Shown here: positions 28,371-36,419 of the stretch, in pieces
Numbering within the stretch: position 1 is the stretch's first letter
Layout of the letters: each line of letters begins with the position of its first letter
NCBI RefSeq assembly: GCF_049673105.1
Contig: NZ_JBATXG010000011.1
Location: 11,981 to 75,980 of the forward strand
Length of the DNA stretch: 64,000 nucleotides
DNA from: Castellaniella sp049673105
GTDB lineage: Bacteria; Pseudomonadota; Gammaproteobacteria; Burkholderiales; Burkholderiaceae_B
Direction: 5' to 3'
Made by a program: the position numbers and the translations under genes
Notes under the pieces: model-generated
What the model was told of the DNA's origin: nothing
The model's input: only the letters and a program-made list of their open reading frames with translations
Databases searched by the model: none

Positions 28371-30107
28371 TTATTGCTGTCCGCCGCCGGCCAGCGTCTG
28401 GCGCGCGCGTTCGCGTTCGATGATGCGCTGTGAAAGAAAAGTGCCCAATGCCACGATCACGACGGCCACAATGCCAAGGGCCGCTCCGGGTCCGCGCCCA
28501 GCGGGCGATTGCATGTAAAGATAAATGCCGTAGGCCAGCGGCGCGTCAGAGGATTGCGCCACCAACATGATCGTCGCCGACAATTCCACTGCCGCCGTGG
28601 CGAAGCTGGTCACGAAACCGGCCAGAATGCCCCCCGTCATCAGCGGCACCACGATGCGCCGGATGGTGCTGGTGCGGGATGCGCCCAGGCTTTCGGCGGC
28701 TTCTTCGAGCGACAGCGCGATCTGCTGCAGCGCCGCCATGCATGCCCGCAGCGCATAAGGCAAGCGGCGTACCGCCAGTGCCACGATGATGATGCCCCAG
28801 AAACTGGACATCTGCCCCAGGCCGAAGGGGAGCTCGATACCGTGGAACATGCGCAGATAGCCGATGCCCAGGACCACGCCCGGCACCGCCAGCGCGGCAG
28901 TCGCCATATAGTCCAGCCATTTGCGCCCCGCCAGTTTGGTGCGGATCACGATGTAAGCGATGGCCGTACCCAGCACCACGTCGATGATGGCTGCCGAACC
29001 CGCATATACCAGCGTATTCCAGACGTACTCTGACGATTGGGTGAAGATGGTGCCGAAGTGCTGCAGCGTAAACCCGTCTGGCAGGGGCGAAAAAGACCAG
29101 ACCGTCCCGAATGCGAGCAACATCAAGCCAAGATGCGGCGACAGCACCAGGGCAAGGATCAGCCCGATCACACCCCATGCCAGCCATTTCTCGCGGGGCT
29201 GCAAGTCGCGCCGTGACAGCCCTCCGCCGCCCTTTTGCACCGTCGCATAATCCTTGCCACGCATGAACAGGAACGACGCCCACAGAGAAAAGACCGAAAA
29301 CGCCACGAGGATGAACGAGATCACATACCCCATCGGGTCGTTGATCCCGACGCCGGTGATGCGCAAATAGGCCTGCGGCGCCAGCATGTTATTGACGTTC
29401 AGCAGCAAAGGCGTGCCCAGGTCATCAAACACCTTGATGAACACCAAGGCCGCCCCCGCCAAATAACCCGGCATCGCCAGCGGAAAAACAATGCGGCGGA
29501 ACAAGCGCATCCCATAGGCGCCCAGATTCTGCGCGGCTTCTTCCATCGAGCGATCAATATTGCGCAGGCTGGCCGACAGATTGATCAATATGAAGGGGAA
29601 GTAATGGATCGACTGAACCAGAATGACGCCATTCAGGCCATCCATGAATGGAATACGAAAACCAAAATATTCGTTCAACAGCAGATTGATCGAGCCGTTG
29701 CGGCCAAACAGCAGCGACATGGCTACCGCGCCCACAAAGGGCGGCATGATCAAGGGAATGATGCCCAGCGATTGAATCACTGCCGTGCCGGCGAAATTGA
29801 AGCGCGTGGTGATATAAGCCAGCGGCAGGGCAATCGCAGTGGCGACGACGACCGACATCGCCGACACATAGAACGAGTTCACGAAGCTTTCGCGAAACAG
29901 CGTCGTATTGAAGAAATCCTGAAAATGCTGCAGCGTGAAACTGCCCGTCCCCACTTCCAGAAAAGCGACATAGATGACCTGCGCCACCGGCAGGATCAAA
30001 AAGGCCATCAGAAAAATGGCGATCAGGATGCCGGCCATCGCAGCACCCGACAGACGCGGAAACAGCGTGAACCGGCGCAGGGTGGCGCCCTGGGAAATAG
30101 AATCCAT
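28371..30107 (-). CDS. ABC importer fused permease (FbpB type, two BPD domains)
   Basis: A 578-residue inner-membrane protein of about 12 helices in two homologous halves, each with an EAA loop. The first is EEAAQNLGAYGMRLFRRIVF (about residue 195) and the second EEAAESLGASRTSTIRRIVV (about residue 490). Such tandem permeases serve Fe3+, thiamine, 2-aminoethylphosphonate or organophosphate importers, so the fold alone does not give the substrate. I prefer ATG 30107, eight bases after AGGA; ATG 30116 is possible. A large stem-loop separates it from the binding-protein gene. Confidence 0.94.
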   Translation of the reverse strand: MDSISQGATLRRFTLFPRLSGAAMAGILIAIFLMAFLILPVAQVIYVAFLEVGTGSFTLQHFQDFFNTTLFRESFVNSFYVSAMSVVVATAIALPLAYITTRFNFAGTAVIQSLGIIPLIMPPFVGAVAMSLLFGRNGSINLLLNEYFGFRIPFMDGLNGVILVQSIHYFPFILINLSASLRNIDRSMEEAAQNLGAYGMRLFRRIVFPLAMPGYLAGAALVFIKVFDDLGTPLLLNVNNMLAPQAYLRITGVGINDPMGYVISFILVAFSVFSLWASFLFMRGKDYATVQKGGGGLSRRDLQPREKWLAWGVIGLILALVLSPHLGLMLLAFGTVWSFSPLPDGFTLQHFGTIFTQSSEYVWNTLVYAGSAAIIDVVLGTAIAYIVIRTKLAGRKWLDYMATAALAVPGVVLGIGYLRMFHGIELPFGLGQMSSFWGIIIVALAVRRLPYALRACMAALQQIALSLEEAAESLGASRTSTIRRIVVPLMTGGILAGFVTSFATAAVELSATIMLVAQSSDAPLAYGIYLYMQSPAGRGPGAALGIVAVVIVALGTFLSQRIIERERARQTLAGGGQQ

Positions 30108-30139
30108 CGTCCTCATCCTAAAAGGGATTGGCGTACATG

Positions 30140-30172
30140 CAGGATCCGCCTCCGGCCCGGTGGCGGATCCTG
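30140..30172 (-). promoter_or_regulatory. Intercistronic stem-loop between binding-protein and permease genes
   Basis: CAGGATCCGCC (30140-30150) and GGCGGATCCTG (30162-30172) form a perfect 11-bp stem with an 11-nt loop. There is no T-run, so it is not a standard terminator. Such hairpins downstream of abundant binding-protein genes typically protect the upstream mRNA or attenuate read-through. Confidence 0.65.
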
Positions 30173-30194
30173 ACTGGCCTTGCCTGTCAGCCTG

Positions 30195-31520
30195 TTACAG
30201 CTTGGCTGCCTGTTCGGCCAGCTCGCGGGCCTTGCGATAGTTTTCAACCGCAAAGGCATCCCAGCCTTGTTCCACTTCGGCCTGACGACCCACGACCTTG
30301 GTGTCGGGCTTGGCGCGCGACGTCGTGAAGACCTGGGTGAACGACGGGTCTTTGGATTCCGCCTCGGTGATCGGCAATGCCTCGACCAGCTTGCGGGCTT
30401 CGGCGATCAGCTCGGCGGCTTTGGCATTGCCGCTCTTGGCCTGTGCGGCCTCGGCCTTCTGGATGGCGGACACGGCGGCGCGCAGATCGTTCAGGCGATA
30501 GGTCACCATCACATCAAACAGCGAGTTCACGAGGTTATAGCGCTCTCCGGACAGATCGACGTCAAATGCGATCGCACCCGGCGCAAAGTCTTTGGAGAAG
30601 GGATTGGGGAAGCCTTCCGGCGCATTCTTATAGGCGGCGGGATTGACGGGCAAGCGCATGATCGCCGGGTTGAGCAAGGTCTCCTGGCCCTTGGGCGACA
30701 GCAGGAATTCGACGAACTTCACGGCGCCGGCCTGATTGGGGGCGTTTTTGATGACGCCGATATTCGCGGGCACGATGGCGGTTACGCTGGGATAGACCAG
30801 ATCGACCGGAAAACCGGATGCCTTCGAGGCCAGCCCGAAGAAGTCAATCACAATCCCAAAACCCGTCGCGCCCGAGTTCACCGCATCGGGAACGCCAAAG
30901 CTGCGTTCCGTCACGGTGTTCATATTGCCCGCGATCCATTTCCAGGTGGCCCAGCCTTTATCCCAGCCTTCGCCCTGCAGCACGGTTTCCACGGTCAAGT
31001 GCGTGGTGCCGGAACGCGACGGCGCAGACATGGCGACGTGGCCGTAGTATTCCGGGCGTTTCAGATCGTCCCATTCCTTGGCGATAGGCAGATCGTTGGC
31101 CTTGATATAGCGGGTGTTGTACATGATCCCGTAGCCCGAAGCGGCAAAGCCGAAATAGGTACCATCGGAATCGTTGATCGGATAGCCGCCGATCGCATCG
31201 GGAATGCCGTCCGCCTTCACGTCGACCTTGGCCAGCAAGCCATCGGCCTTCAGCACTTCAAACGCGTCGGGGGCGGAGGCCCACATCAGGTCCACGGCGT
31301 TGGCGCTGCGGGTTTCCTGCAGATACGACACTGCCGCATTGGTATTGCGGCTGACGACTTCCAGGGTGGTGCCGGGATGAGCGGCTTCAAAGGCGGTCTT
31401 GAACGGATCCGTCAGGTCGCGTGGAAACGAGGTCACCACGGTGACGGTGTCGGCAAAGGCCATGGCGGACGTCATCGCCAGGGCAGCGGCGGTGAGGCTC
31501 AGGGTCAAGGCTTTCTTCAT
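30195..31520 (-). CDS. Periplasmic solute-binding protein of the ABC importer (PgtC-related)
   Basis: A 441-residue periplasmic binding protein with a clear signal peptide (cleavage after AMTSAMAFA, about residue 23). The mature protein starts DTVTVVTSFPRDLTDPF and has DLMWASAPDAFEVL, SAPSRSGTTHLTVETVLQ and ERSFGVPDAV. The last roughly 120 residues form a helical extension rich in A, E and K. Blocks and extension resemble PgtC, the periplasmic component of phosphoglycerate signalling, and the second binding protein at 34992-36236. GGAGG lies six bases before ATG 31520. It is the first gene of the importer operon; the ligand is probably a phosphorylated or otherwise anionic small molecule (inference). 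Confidence 0.9.
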   Translation of the reverse strand: MKKALTLSLTAAALAMTSAMAFADTVTVVTSFPRDLTDPFKTAFEAAHPGTTLEVVSRNTNAAVSYLQETRSANAVDLMWASAPDAFEVLKADGLLAKVDVKADGIPDAIGGYPINDSDGTYFGFAASGYGIMYNTRYIKANDLPIAKEWDDLKRPEYYGHVAMSAPSRSGTTHLTVETVLQGEGWDKGWATWKWIAGNMNTVTERSFGVPDAVNSGATGFGIVIDFFGLASKASGFPVDLVYPSVTAIVPANIGVIKNAPNQAGAVKFVEFLLSPKGQETLLNPAIMRLPVNPAAYKNAPEGFPNPFSKDFAPGAIAFDVDLSGERYNLVNSLFDVMVTYRLNDLRAAVSAIQKAEAAQAKSGNAKAAELIAEARKLVEALPITEAESKDPSFTQVFTTSRAKPDTKVVGRQAEVEQGWDAFAVENYRKARELAEQAAKL

Positions 31521-31609
31521 GTCTTCCTCCTGTGTTGTTCACTTATTTTTTCGATGTCTGCTGGGCAAGTCGCGGCGGCAATGCGCCAGACATTCAGCAG
31601 ACCAGAAGG

Positions 31610-31638
31610 ACTATGCACGAACAATGAAAATCACGCAA
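31610..31638 (-). promoter_or_regulatory. Candidate sigma-70-type promoter of the importer operon
   Basis: On the minus strand TTGCGT (31638-31633), 17-bp spacer, CATAGT (31615-31610). Both boxes are imperfect, as expected for an activator-dependent promoter. The predicted start is near 31603, giving a leader of about 83 nt. Confidence 0.35.
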
Positions 31639-31657
31639 GTATTTGTTTTATAAGAAT

Positions 31658-31706
31658 AAAATGGGTTATTAACGACACACGAAATGGGTCACATCTGACC
31701 CATTTC
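31658..31706. promoter_or_regulatory. AAATGGGTYA repeats: candidate operator for the response regulator
   Basis: Three copies: AAATGGGTTA (31658-31667, plus), AAATGGGTCA (31682-31691, plus) and its inverse TGACCCATTT (31696-31705). The last two form an 11-bp perfect dyad with loop CATC (31681-31706) that overlaps the end of the regulator gene. No T-run follows on the minus strand. The single half-site is centred about 60 bp upstream of the predicted start of the importer operon, a typical position for an activator that contacts RNA polymerase. Confidence 0.5.
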
Positions 31707-33011
31707 CGCCTTGTCCAACATATTGTGATGACGCAAACGCAGGTACAGCCGCTTGCGTGGAATACCCAGCAGATTGGCTGCCTCGGTCTTGCGGCCCCCG
31801 GTTTCGATCAGCGCGGTACGCAACAGGCGGGCCTCAAAATCATCCATCGCCGCGTCATAGCCGGGGCGAACGGTCTCGCTGCGATGTTCGTCCTGGCCTG
31901 GCAGACCGGCATCCATGCCAATGGCAAGACGCTCGGCCAGATTGCGGGCCTCGCGAACGTTGCCAGGCCAGTCATGCCAGGCAATCCGGCGGCGCAAGGC
32001 ATCGTCCACATGAACCTTGGGCAGATCGTGGCGCGCTGTCGCCTGAGCTAGAAAATGAGCCAGCAGCAGCGCCGCATCGTCGCCACGTTCGCGCAAAGGC
32101 GGCAGCTGCAATGCCACGGTGAAACGATGAAACAGATCCGCTCGCAACACCCCGTCAGCCAGCAATACATCCGGCGCGCGCTTCACGCTGCCAAAGATAC
32201 GCACATCCACGGGACGCGGCGCGGCGCCAAGCGGGGTAATCTCGCGCGCGTCCAGGACACGCAGCAGCCGCACCTGCAATGCATCCGGCATGGACTCCAA
32301 CTCATCCAGATACAGCGTTCCCCCCTCGGCCCGAGCGATCAGGCCTGGACTGTCATCGGTGCCGAACAATTCACGATCCACTTCGGATTCAGTCAAAGCC
32401 CCGCAATTGATGGCGATAAAGGGACCACCGTTTCGCGCAGACAATTCATGCAGGACACGCGCCACCAGTTCCTTGCCGGTGCCGGTTTCACCCACGATCA
32501 GCAAATCCAGCTGCAAGCCCGCCAAGGTTCGCACTTTCCGACGCAGCTCCTGCATAGCGGGGGAGCGCCCGATCAATAGCTCCTCGGGTGCGGCATGACG
32601 GTCCAGGCGGTCACGCAGCCGCGCGTTTTCCAGTTGCAGACCGCGCATCGCCTGCGCGCGCCGCAGGACATCCATCATCAGTTCGGGCGGACAGGGTTTT
32701 TCCAGAAAATCATGCGCGCCGCCACGCATGGCGCGCATGGCGGCAGGCACATCGCCATGTGCGGTGATCAGGACAAAAGGCACGTCCGGCGCAAGCGCGC
32801 GCGCCCTATCCAGGAAATCCAGGCCTGACAGACCCGGCATTCGCAGATCCGACAGGATCACACCGGGGAAGTCGGCGGTCAGCACTGCCAGCGCGGCAGT
32901 CGCGTCCGCAAAATCCAGCACCTGAAACCCAGCCAGCTCCAGCGTCTCGATCGTGGCCAGCCGCAGGTCCGCGTCATCTTCGACCAACATCACGTGTTGC
33001 ACATCACTCAT
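31689..33011 (-). CDS. NtrC-type response regulator, PgtA-like, lacking GAFTGA
   Basis: A 440-residue regulator. REC domain 1-125 with acceptor D55 in VILSDLRMPG and Lys in DFLEKP. AAA+ domain 145-370 with Walker A GETGTGKE (174-181), Walker B TLYLDELESMP (232-242) and LPPLRERGDD. Fis-type HTH at the C-terminus with GRKTEAANLLGIPRKRLYLR. The loop that should carry GAFTGA reads ELFGTDDSPGLIARAEGG (214-231), so the sigma-54 contact is missing. The IPRKxLYLR helix resembles DctD/PgtA. ATG 33011 has AAGGAG six bases upstream; the start overlaps the kinase gene by 8 bp. Confidence 0.93.
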   Translation of the reverse strand: MSDVQHVMLVEDDADLRLATIETLELAGFQVLDFADATAALAVLTADFPGVILSDLRMPGLSGLDFLDRARALAPDVPFVLITAHGDVPAAMRAMRGGAHDFLEKPCPPELMMDVLRRAQAMRGLQLENARLRDRLDRHAAPEELLIGRSPAMQELRRKVRTLAGLQLDLLIVGETGTGKELVARVLHELSARNGGPFIAINCGALTESEVDRELFGTDDSPGLIARAEGGTLYLDELESMPDALQVRLLRVLDAREITPLGAAPRPVDVRIFGSVKRAPDVLLADGVLRADLFHRFTVALQLPPLRERGDDAALLLAHFLAQATARHDLPKVHVDDALRRRIAWHDWPGNVREARNLAERLAIGMDAGLPGQDEHRSETVRPGYDAAMDDFEARLLRTALIETGGRKTEAANLLGIPRKRLYLRLRHHNMLDKAEMGQM

Positions 33012-34995
33012 CATCGTCTCCTTGCCAGCGCTTCAGGCGCAGTCGCACGACAGCCCCGCCCTGCGCCTGCTGCTCGATCTCCAAATGCCCGCCCATATCC
33101 TGCATGACGTTAAATGAGATCGACAACCCAAGCCCCAGCCCCTTGCCCGGCTCTTTTGTCGTCACAAAGGGATCCGTCAGGATTTGCCCGCTCTGCCCGC
33201 CCAGGCCCACGCCATTGTCGCGGATCAACAGATTGACCGGATCGTCGCCATCCCGCTCGATCCGGATGAGGCCTGGCGCGGATGCTTCCTCGCGCGCGAG
33301 GATGGCGTCCAGCGCATTGCCCAGAATATTCAACAAGACTTGTTCCAGCAGAATCTCATCGGCAGCGACCGCCAGCCCGTCCAGATCATCGCATTGCACT
33401 GCCACCCCTTCGGTGCGGAAACGGTGATCCAGCAGCTCCAGCGCGGCGTTCATCGGCTCGGCCACCAGCACACGGCTGTTGCGATGAGCGGATCGACGGG
33501 CAATACGGCGCAGATGGCCGATCGTGCGGGTGATCCGCTCGAGCAGTGCGTCGATCCGCGACAGCGCCGGACGGATCTCAGGATGAGCAACGCCGAGATT
33601 GTGCAGCCGATAGCCGATGGCAGCCAGCGGCTGGTTGATCTCGTGGCTGATGGCAGCGGACATCTGACCCAGCGCGGCCATCTTGCCTGCCTGCACCAGA
33701 TCGCGCTGAGTCAGCTCCAAGCGCTCGATCGCCTGTTGGCGTTCACGCACCGACACGCGAAACACGTCCACTGCCCGCGCCATATCGGCGATTTCGTCAT
33801 CAACATCCGGTCGGGCATGCGCCAGATCCAGGCTTGTCTTTCCCGCCGTCAGATCGCCTCGGGCAATGCGCCGCAAATCCCCTGACAAAGCCTCGATCCG
33901 CAATAGAATGCGGCGATGGACGCCAAGCACCAAGATAAGGGTTGTCGCAACCGCTCCCAGCAATGTCACCACCGCCAGCCAGATTGAACCGCTGCGAATG
34001 GCGGTGGCCGCCGCATCGGCACTGTGCTGCGCTCCGATGCGTTCGGATCTCCCCAGCTCGGTCAGCGCCGCCTGCATCCGCGCTAGCGCCGCCTGCGCGG
34101 CATGCAACCGGGTCACGGCGGACCGGTGCAGATCCAGACGCTGCGCTTGCTGCGCGAAGACGTTTCCTTCTCCCGTCGCCAGGGCTTTCAAGCGATCCAG
34201 GGCCTGGACCAGCAATCTGATTCCTACTCGCGGCGCCAGATTCAGTTGCGCCAGCGCCAGCCTGTCCAGCGTGTCGCGGCCCAGCCCACGTGTCTGTTCC
34301 AGCACATCCAGGCTGCTGGCCGAGCGCGCCTGCAATAGCAGCGCCGTCAGGGTGGCAGCCTCGGACCCGATCTGCTGTACCCGGTCGCGCAGCAGCCAGT
34401 CGCGCGACAGGGCCTGTTCCGCCGCGCGCCGCACCCCCAGATCGGTTTCGACGACCAGCGCGGCAAGCTGCGTATCCATATTGAAGGACAGGTCGCTGAG
34501 AATCCCCTGCACCTGATCCTGCACATCGGCATGGATCCAGCGCAAGTCGACACCCGCCTGGGCTTCCTCGCGTGCATGGCGAGCCAGATCCGCGCCGATC
34601 CGGCTGAAATGATTCAAGGCCTCGCGCAGATCGCGTTCCGCCGCCCCCGTCGCCACGCGTGTCGCGGCACGTTCCGGCACGGCCTGCAGCACAGGCGAAG
34701 CCAGCACCGCCTGGACTCCCCGTGTGGCCTTGTCGATGGCCTGAGACACCTGCGTAGCGGGCATGGCAGGATCCGCAACCATCTGCATGGCAAGCGCGGC
34801 CAATTCCCCCGTGGCCTCGGCCAATTCGCCCGCCAAGGCAACCGCCGGAATCCGATCCTGGGCCAGCATGTGGAAGTCGCGCTCGGCCCGCAGCATCACG
34901 GCCATCCCCACCGCCAGCACGCCAGCCGCAATCACCACGACCAGCAGCAGTACGGCCAGCACACGGCCTCTGATCGAGCCTCGCCATCGTCTCAT
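33004..34995 (-). CDS. Sensor histidine kinase with TorS/PgtB-like periplasmic domain
   Basis: A 663-residue kinase. TM1 lies at about 10-35 (LLLVVVIAAGVLAVGMAVML), followed by a roughly 320-residue, Ala/Leu/Arg-rich all-helical periplasmic region, TM2 (SIWLAVVTLLGAVATTLILV), HAMP, then the kinase core. The phosphorylated His is about H451 in AAISHEINQPLAAI; N box LLNILGNALDAI, G1 RDNGVGL, G2 GKGLGLGLSIS. The long helical sensor region resembles TorS, which is switched by a periplasmic binding protein. ATG 34995 overlaps the stop of the binding-protein gene upstream (ATGA), strongly suggesting that the two proteins work together. Confidence 0.93.
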   Translation of the reverse strand: MRRWRGSIRGRVLAVLLLVVVIAAGVLAVGMAVMLRAERDFHMLAQDRIPAVALAGELAEATGELAALAMQMVADPAMPATQVSQAIDKATRGVQAVLASPVLQAVPERAATRVATGAAERDLREALNHFSRIGADLARHAREEAQAGVDLRWIHADVQDQVQGILSDLSFNMDTQLAALVVETDLGVRRAAEQALSRDWLLRDRVQQIGSEAATLTALLLQARSASSLDVLEQTRGLGRDTLDRLALAQLNLAPRVGIRLLVQALDRLKALATGEGNVFAQQAQRLDLHRSAVTRLHAAQAALARMQAALTELGRSERIGAQHSADAAATAIRSGSIWLAVVTLLGAVATTLILVLGVHRRILLRIEALSGDLRRIARGDLTAGKTSLDLAHARPDVDDEIADMARAVDVFRVSVRERQQAIERLELTQRDLVQAGKMAALGQMSAAISHEINQPLAAIGYRLHNLGVAHPEIRPALSRIDALLERITRTIGHLRRIARRSAHRNSRVLVAEPMNAALELLDHRFRTEGVAVQCDDLDGLAVAADEILLEQVLLNILGNALDAILAREEASAPGLIRIERDGDDPVNLLIRDNGVGLGGQSGQILTDPFVTTKEPGKGLGLGLSISFNVMQDMGGHLEIEQQAQGGAVVRLRLKRWQGDDDE

Positions 34996-36236
34996 GGCAA
35001 TTCCAGCAAACGGATGTACGCCTCGGCCTCGAGCAGCATCGTGTGAGACCGCTCGGCCCACGCCACCAGGGTCTCGCGGGTCTGAGGGGCTGAGCGCGCC
35101 TGGTGTTCGGTCATCGGCATCCAGGTCAGCAAGCGCCGGATGCGGGCGCGTTCAGCCGCCGAAGCCTGATCCAGCGCCCGCAGACGGCGCCACAGATCCC
35201 GGCGCAACAACAAGTCGCGCGCGACAAAGGCTTCGAAGACCTGATTGACCTGCCAGTACCGCCGCGCAGCCAATTTGGCATCGTAACGGGACCAGCTGAA
35301 ATTCAAGGCCGCCCGGATCTCAGGCTGCAAGGATTCCGCCAATTCCGCCCGCACGACAGGATCCACTGGAATGCGGCGGATGTCGGGACGCAACAAAATA
35401 CGCTGGCCTTCTTCGGACAGCAGGAACTTCATGAATGCGAGCGCCGCCTCCGTTTGTCGGCCTCCCCGCAACGCGGCGATTCTTGCCGGAATCATCAGCA
35501 CCGGGCGGCCATAGCGAAACGCCAAGCCGTCCACCCCGCGCGTCAGCGCCAGAAAGTCGATGCTCAACCCGATCTCGGCCTCGCCCCTCTGGACGCCTTC
35601 CAGCACGCCAAAGCTGCGGGCGGAGATCGTATTCAACTGCCCGGCCAGTTCCAGGATCCATGCCCATCCTGCCCGCCATCCGCGATCCTGCAAAATGGTT
35701 TCCAGCAACGAATGCGTCGTGCCCGAGCGCATCGGATGAGACATCACGATACTCTGGGAAAAAGCGGGATCCAGCAGATCGTTCCAGTCCTGCGGCACCT
35801 GGAAATCCTGCGCGGCGCCCTGAGCGCTGCGCCATGTCCAACCCACTGCCGACCACGCGAAATCCGCATGCGCCCCCAAGCCCAGATCCCGCAGCTGGCC
35901 GGCATCTTCCAGCACGACGAAGGCCTCGGGCGCAGAGGCCCAGAACAGGTCGAAGCGCCGGTCGTTGCCGGCCAGCACCTCATCCACGGCGGCAGGCGTG
36001 TTCTTGTTCAGCACCCGGACATGGATATCCGGGTGACGCTGCTGAAAAACGGCAAGCAGCGGGTCGACCATATCGGCCTGGTACGAGGTGATGATCCGCA
36101 GTTCCGTCGTCGCGAAGACGGCAGGCGGCACCAGGATCGCCAGCAAAAAGAGCAGCCTGGACATCCAGCCTCGAATCCACATCGGACGACTCGGGGCCGA
36201 GCGCCGCGCTTTACTTGTACGCCGCAATGTTTGCAT
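34992..36236 (-). CDS. Periplasmic binding protein for signalling (PgtC-like), partner of the kinase
   Basis: Up to 414 residues. A signal peptide is visible (RLLFLLAILVPPAVFA, mature TTELRIITS). It is paralogous to the importer binding protein: RIITSYQADMVDPL, DLFWASAPEAFVVL, SHPMRSGTTHSLLETILQ, SARSFGVLEGVQ, and a similar C-terminal helical extension. It lacks about 20-30 residues found after position 100 in the importer protein. The N-terminal start is uncertain: ATG 36236 is the longest, but Met codons at 36182 and 36164 fit a normal signal peptide and the candidate promoter better. It overlaps the kinase gene by four bases; role as ligand sensor is inferred. Confidence 0.88.
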   Translation of the reverse strand: MQTLRRTSKARRSAPSRPMWIRGWMSRLLFLLAILVPPAVFATTELRIITSYQADMVDPLLAVFQQRHPDIHVRVLNKNTPAAVDEVLAGNDRRFDLFWASAPEAFVVLEDAGQLRDLGLGAHADFAWSAVGWTWRSAQGAAQDFQVPQDWNDLLDPAFSQSIVMSHPMRSGTTHSLLETILQDRGWRAGWAWILELAGQLNTISARSFGVLEGVQRGEAEIGLSIDFLALTRGVDGLAFRYGRPVLMIPARIAALRGGRQTEAALAFMKFLLSEEGQRILLRPDIRRIPVDPVVRAELAESLQPEIRAALNFSWSRYDAKLAARRYWQVNQVFEAFVARDLLLRRDLWRRLRALDQASAAERARIRRLLTWMPMTEHQARSAPQTRETLVAWAERSHTMLLEAEAYIRLLELP

Positions 36237-36250
36237 CCTCCATACTCACG

Positions 36251-36280
36251 ATTCTGAAGCGCCATTTTTGATCGTGACAA
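36251..36280 (-). promoter_or_regulatory. Candidate promoter of the signalling operon
   Basis: On the minus strand TTGTCA (36280-36275), 18-bp spacer, CAGAAT (36256-36251). The predicted start near 36244 would leave only about 8 nt before ATG 36236, which favours the downstream start codons. Confidence 0.35.
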
Positions 36281-36317
36281 TATACGGTACTCTCTTCGCT
36301 GATGCCCTTCTTGACAA

Positions 36318-36343
36318 GCCAAGCGGGACAGACAAGACTTGGC
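36318..36343. promoter_or_regulatory. Inverted repeat in the divergent promoter region
   Basis: GCCAAG (36318-36323) and CTTGGC (36338-36343) are an exact 6-bp inverted repeat with a 14-bp spacer, just after a TTGACA at 36311-36316. It could be a regulator site for the second importer operon. Short, so chance occurrence is possible. Confidence 0.3.
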
Positions 36344-36419
36344 AAACATTGAACCAGGAAGGAATCAGCACCGCACTGCGGATCCTCATCAACACACAGT
36401 CGTCTTACACGGAGGCACA

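Noticed and set aside
31577..31592. Sigma-54 promoter before the importer binding-protein gene (TGTCTGG-N4-TTGC)
   Set aside because: The invariant GG at -24 is absent and the neighbouring regulator lacks GAFTGA, so a sigma-54 promoter is not supported.
31681..31706. Dyad GAAATGGGTCA/TGACCCATTTC as terminator of the regulator gene
   Set aside because: No T-run follows on the minus strand and a third copy of the half-site lies nearby; an operator fits better.
30180..32051. 623-codon plus-strand open frame over the binding-protein and regulator genes
   Set aside because: Runs antisense through two well-supported genes and the promoter region; no recognisable domain.
36339..36419. N-terminal extension of the second permease from TTG 36339
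   Set aside because: The extension is His/Arg/Gln-rich and not membrane-protein-like; GTG 36420 has a GGAGG upstream.
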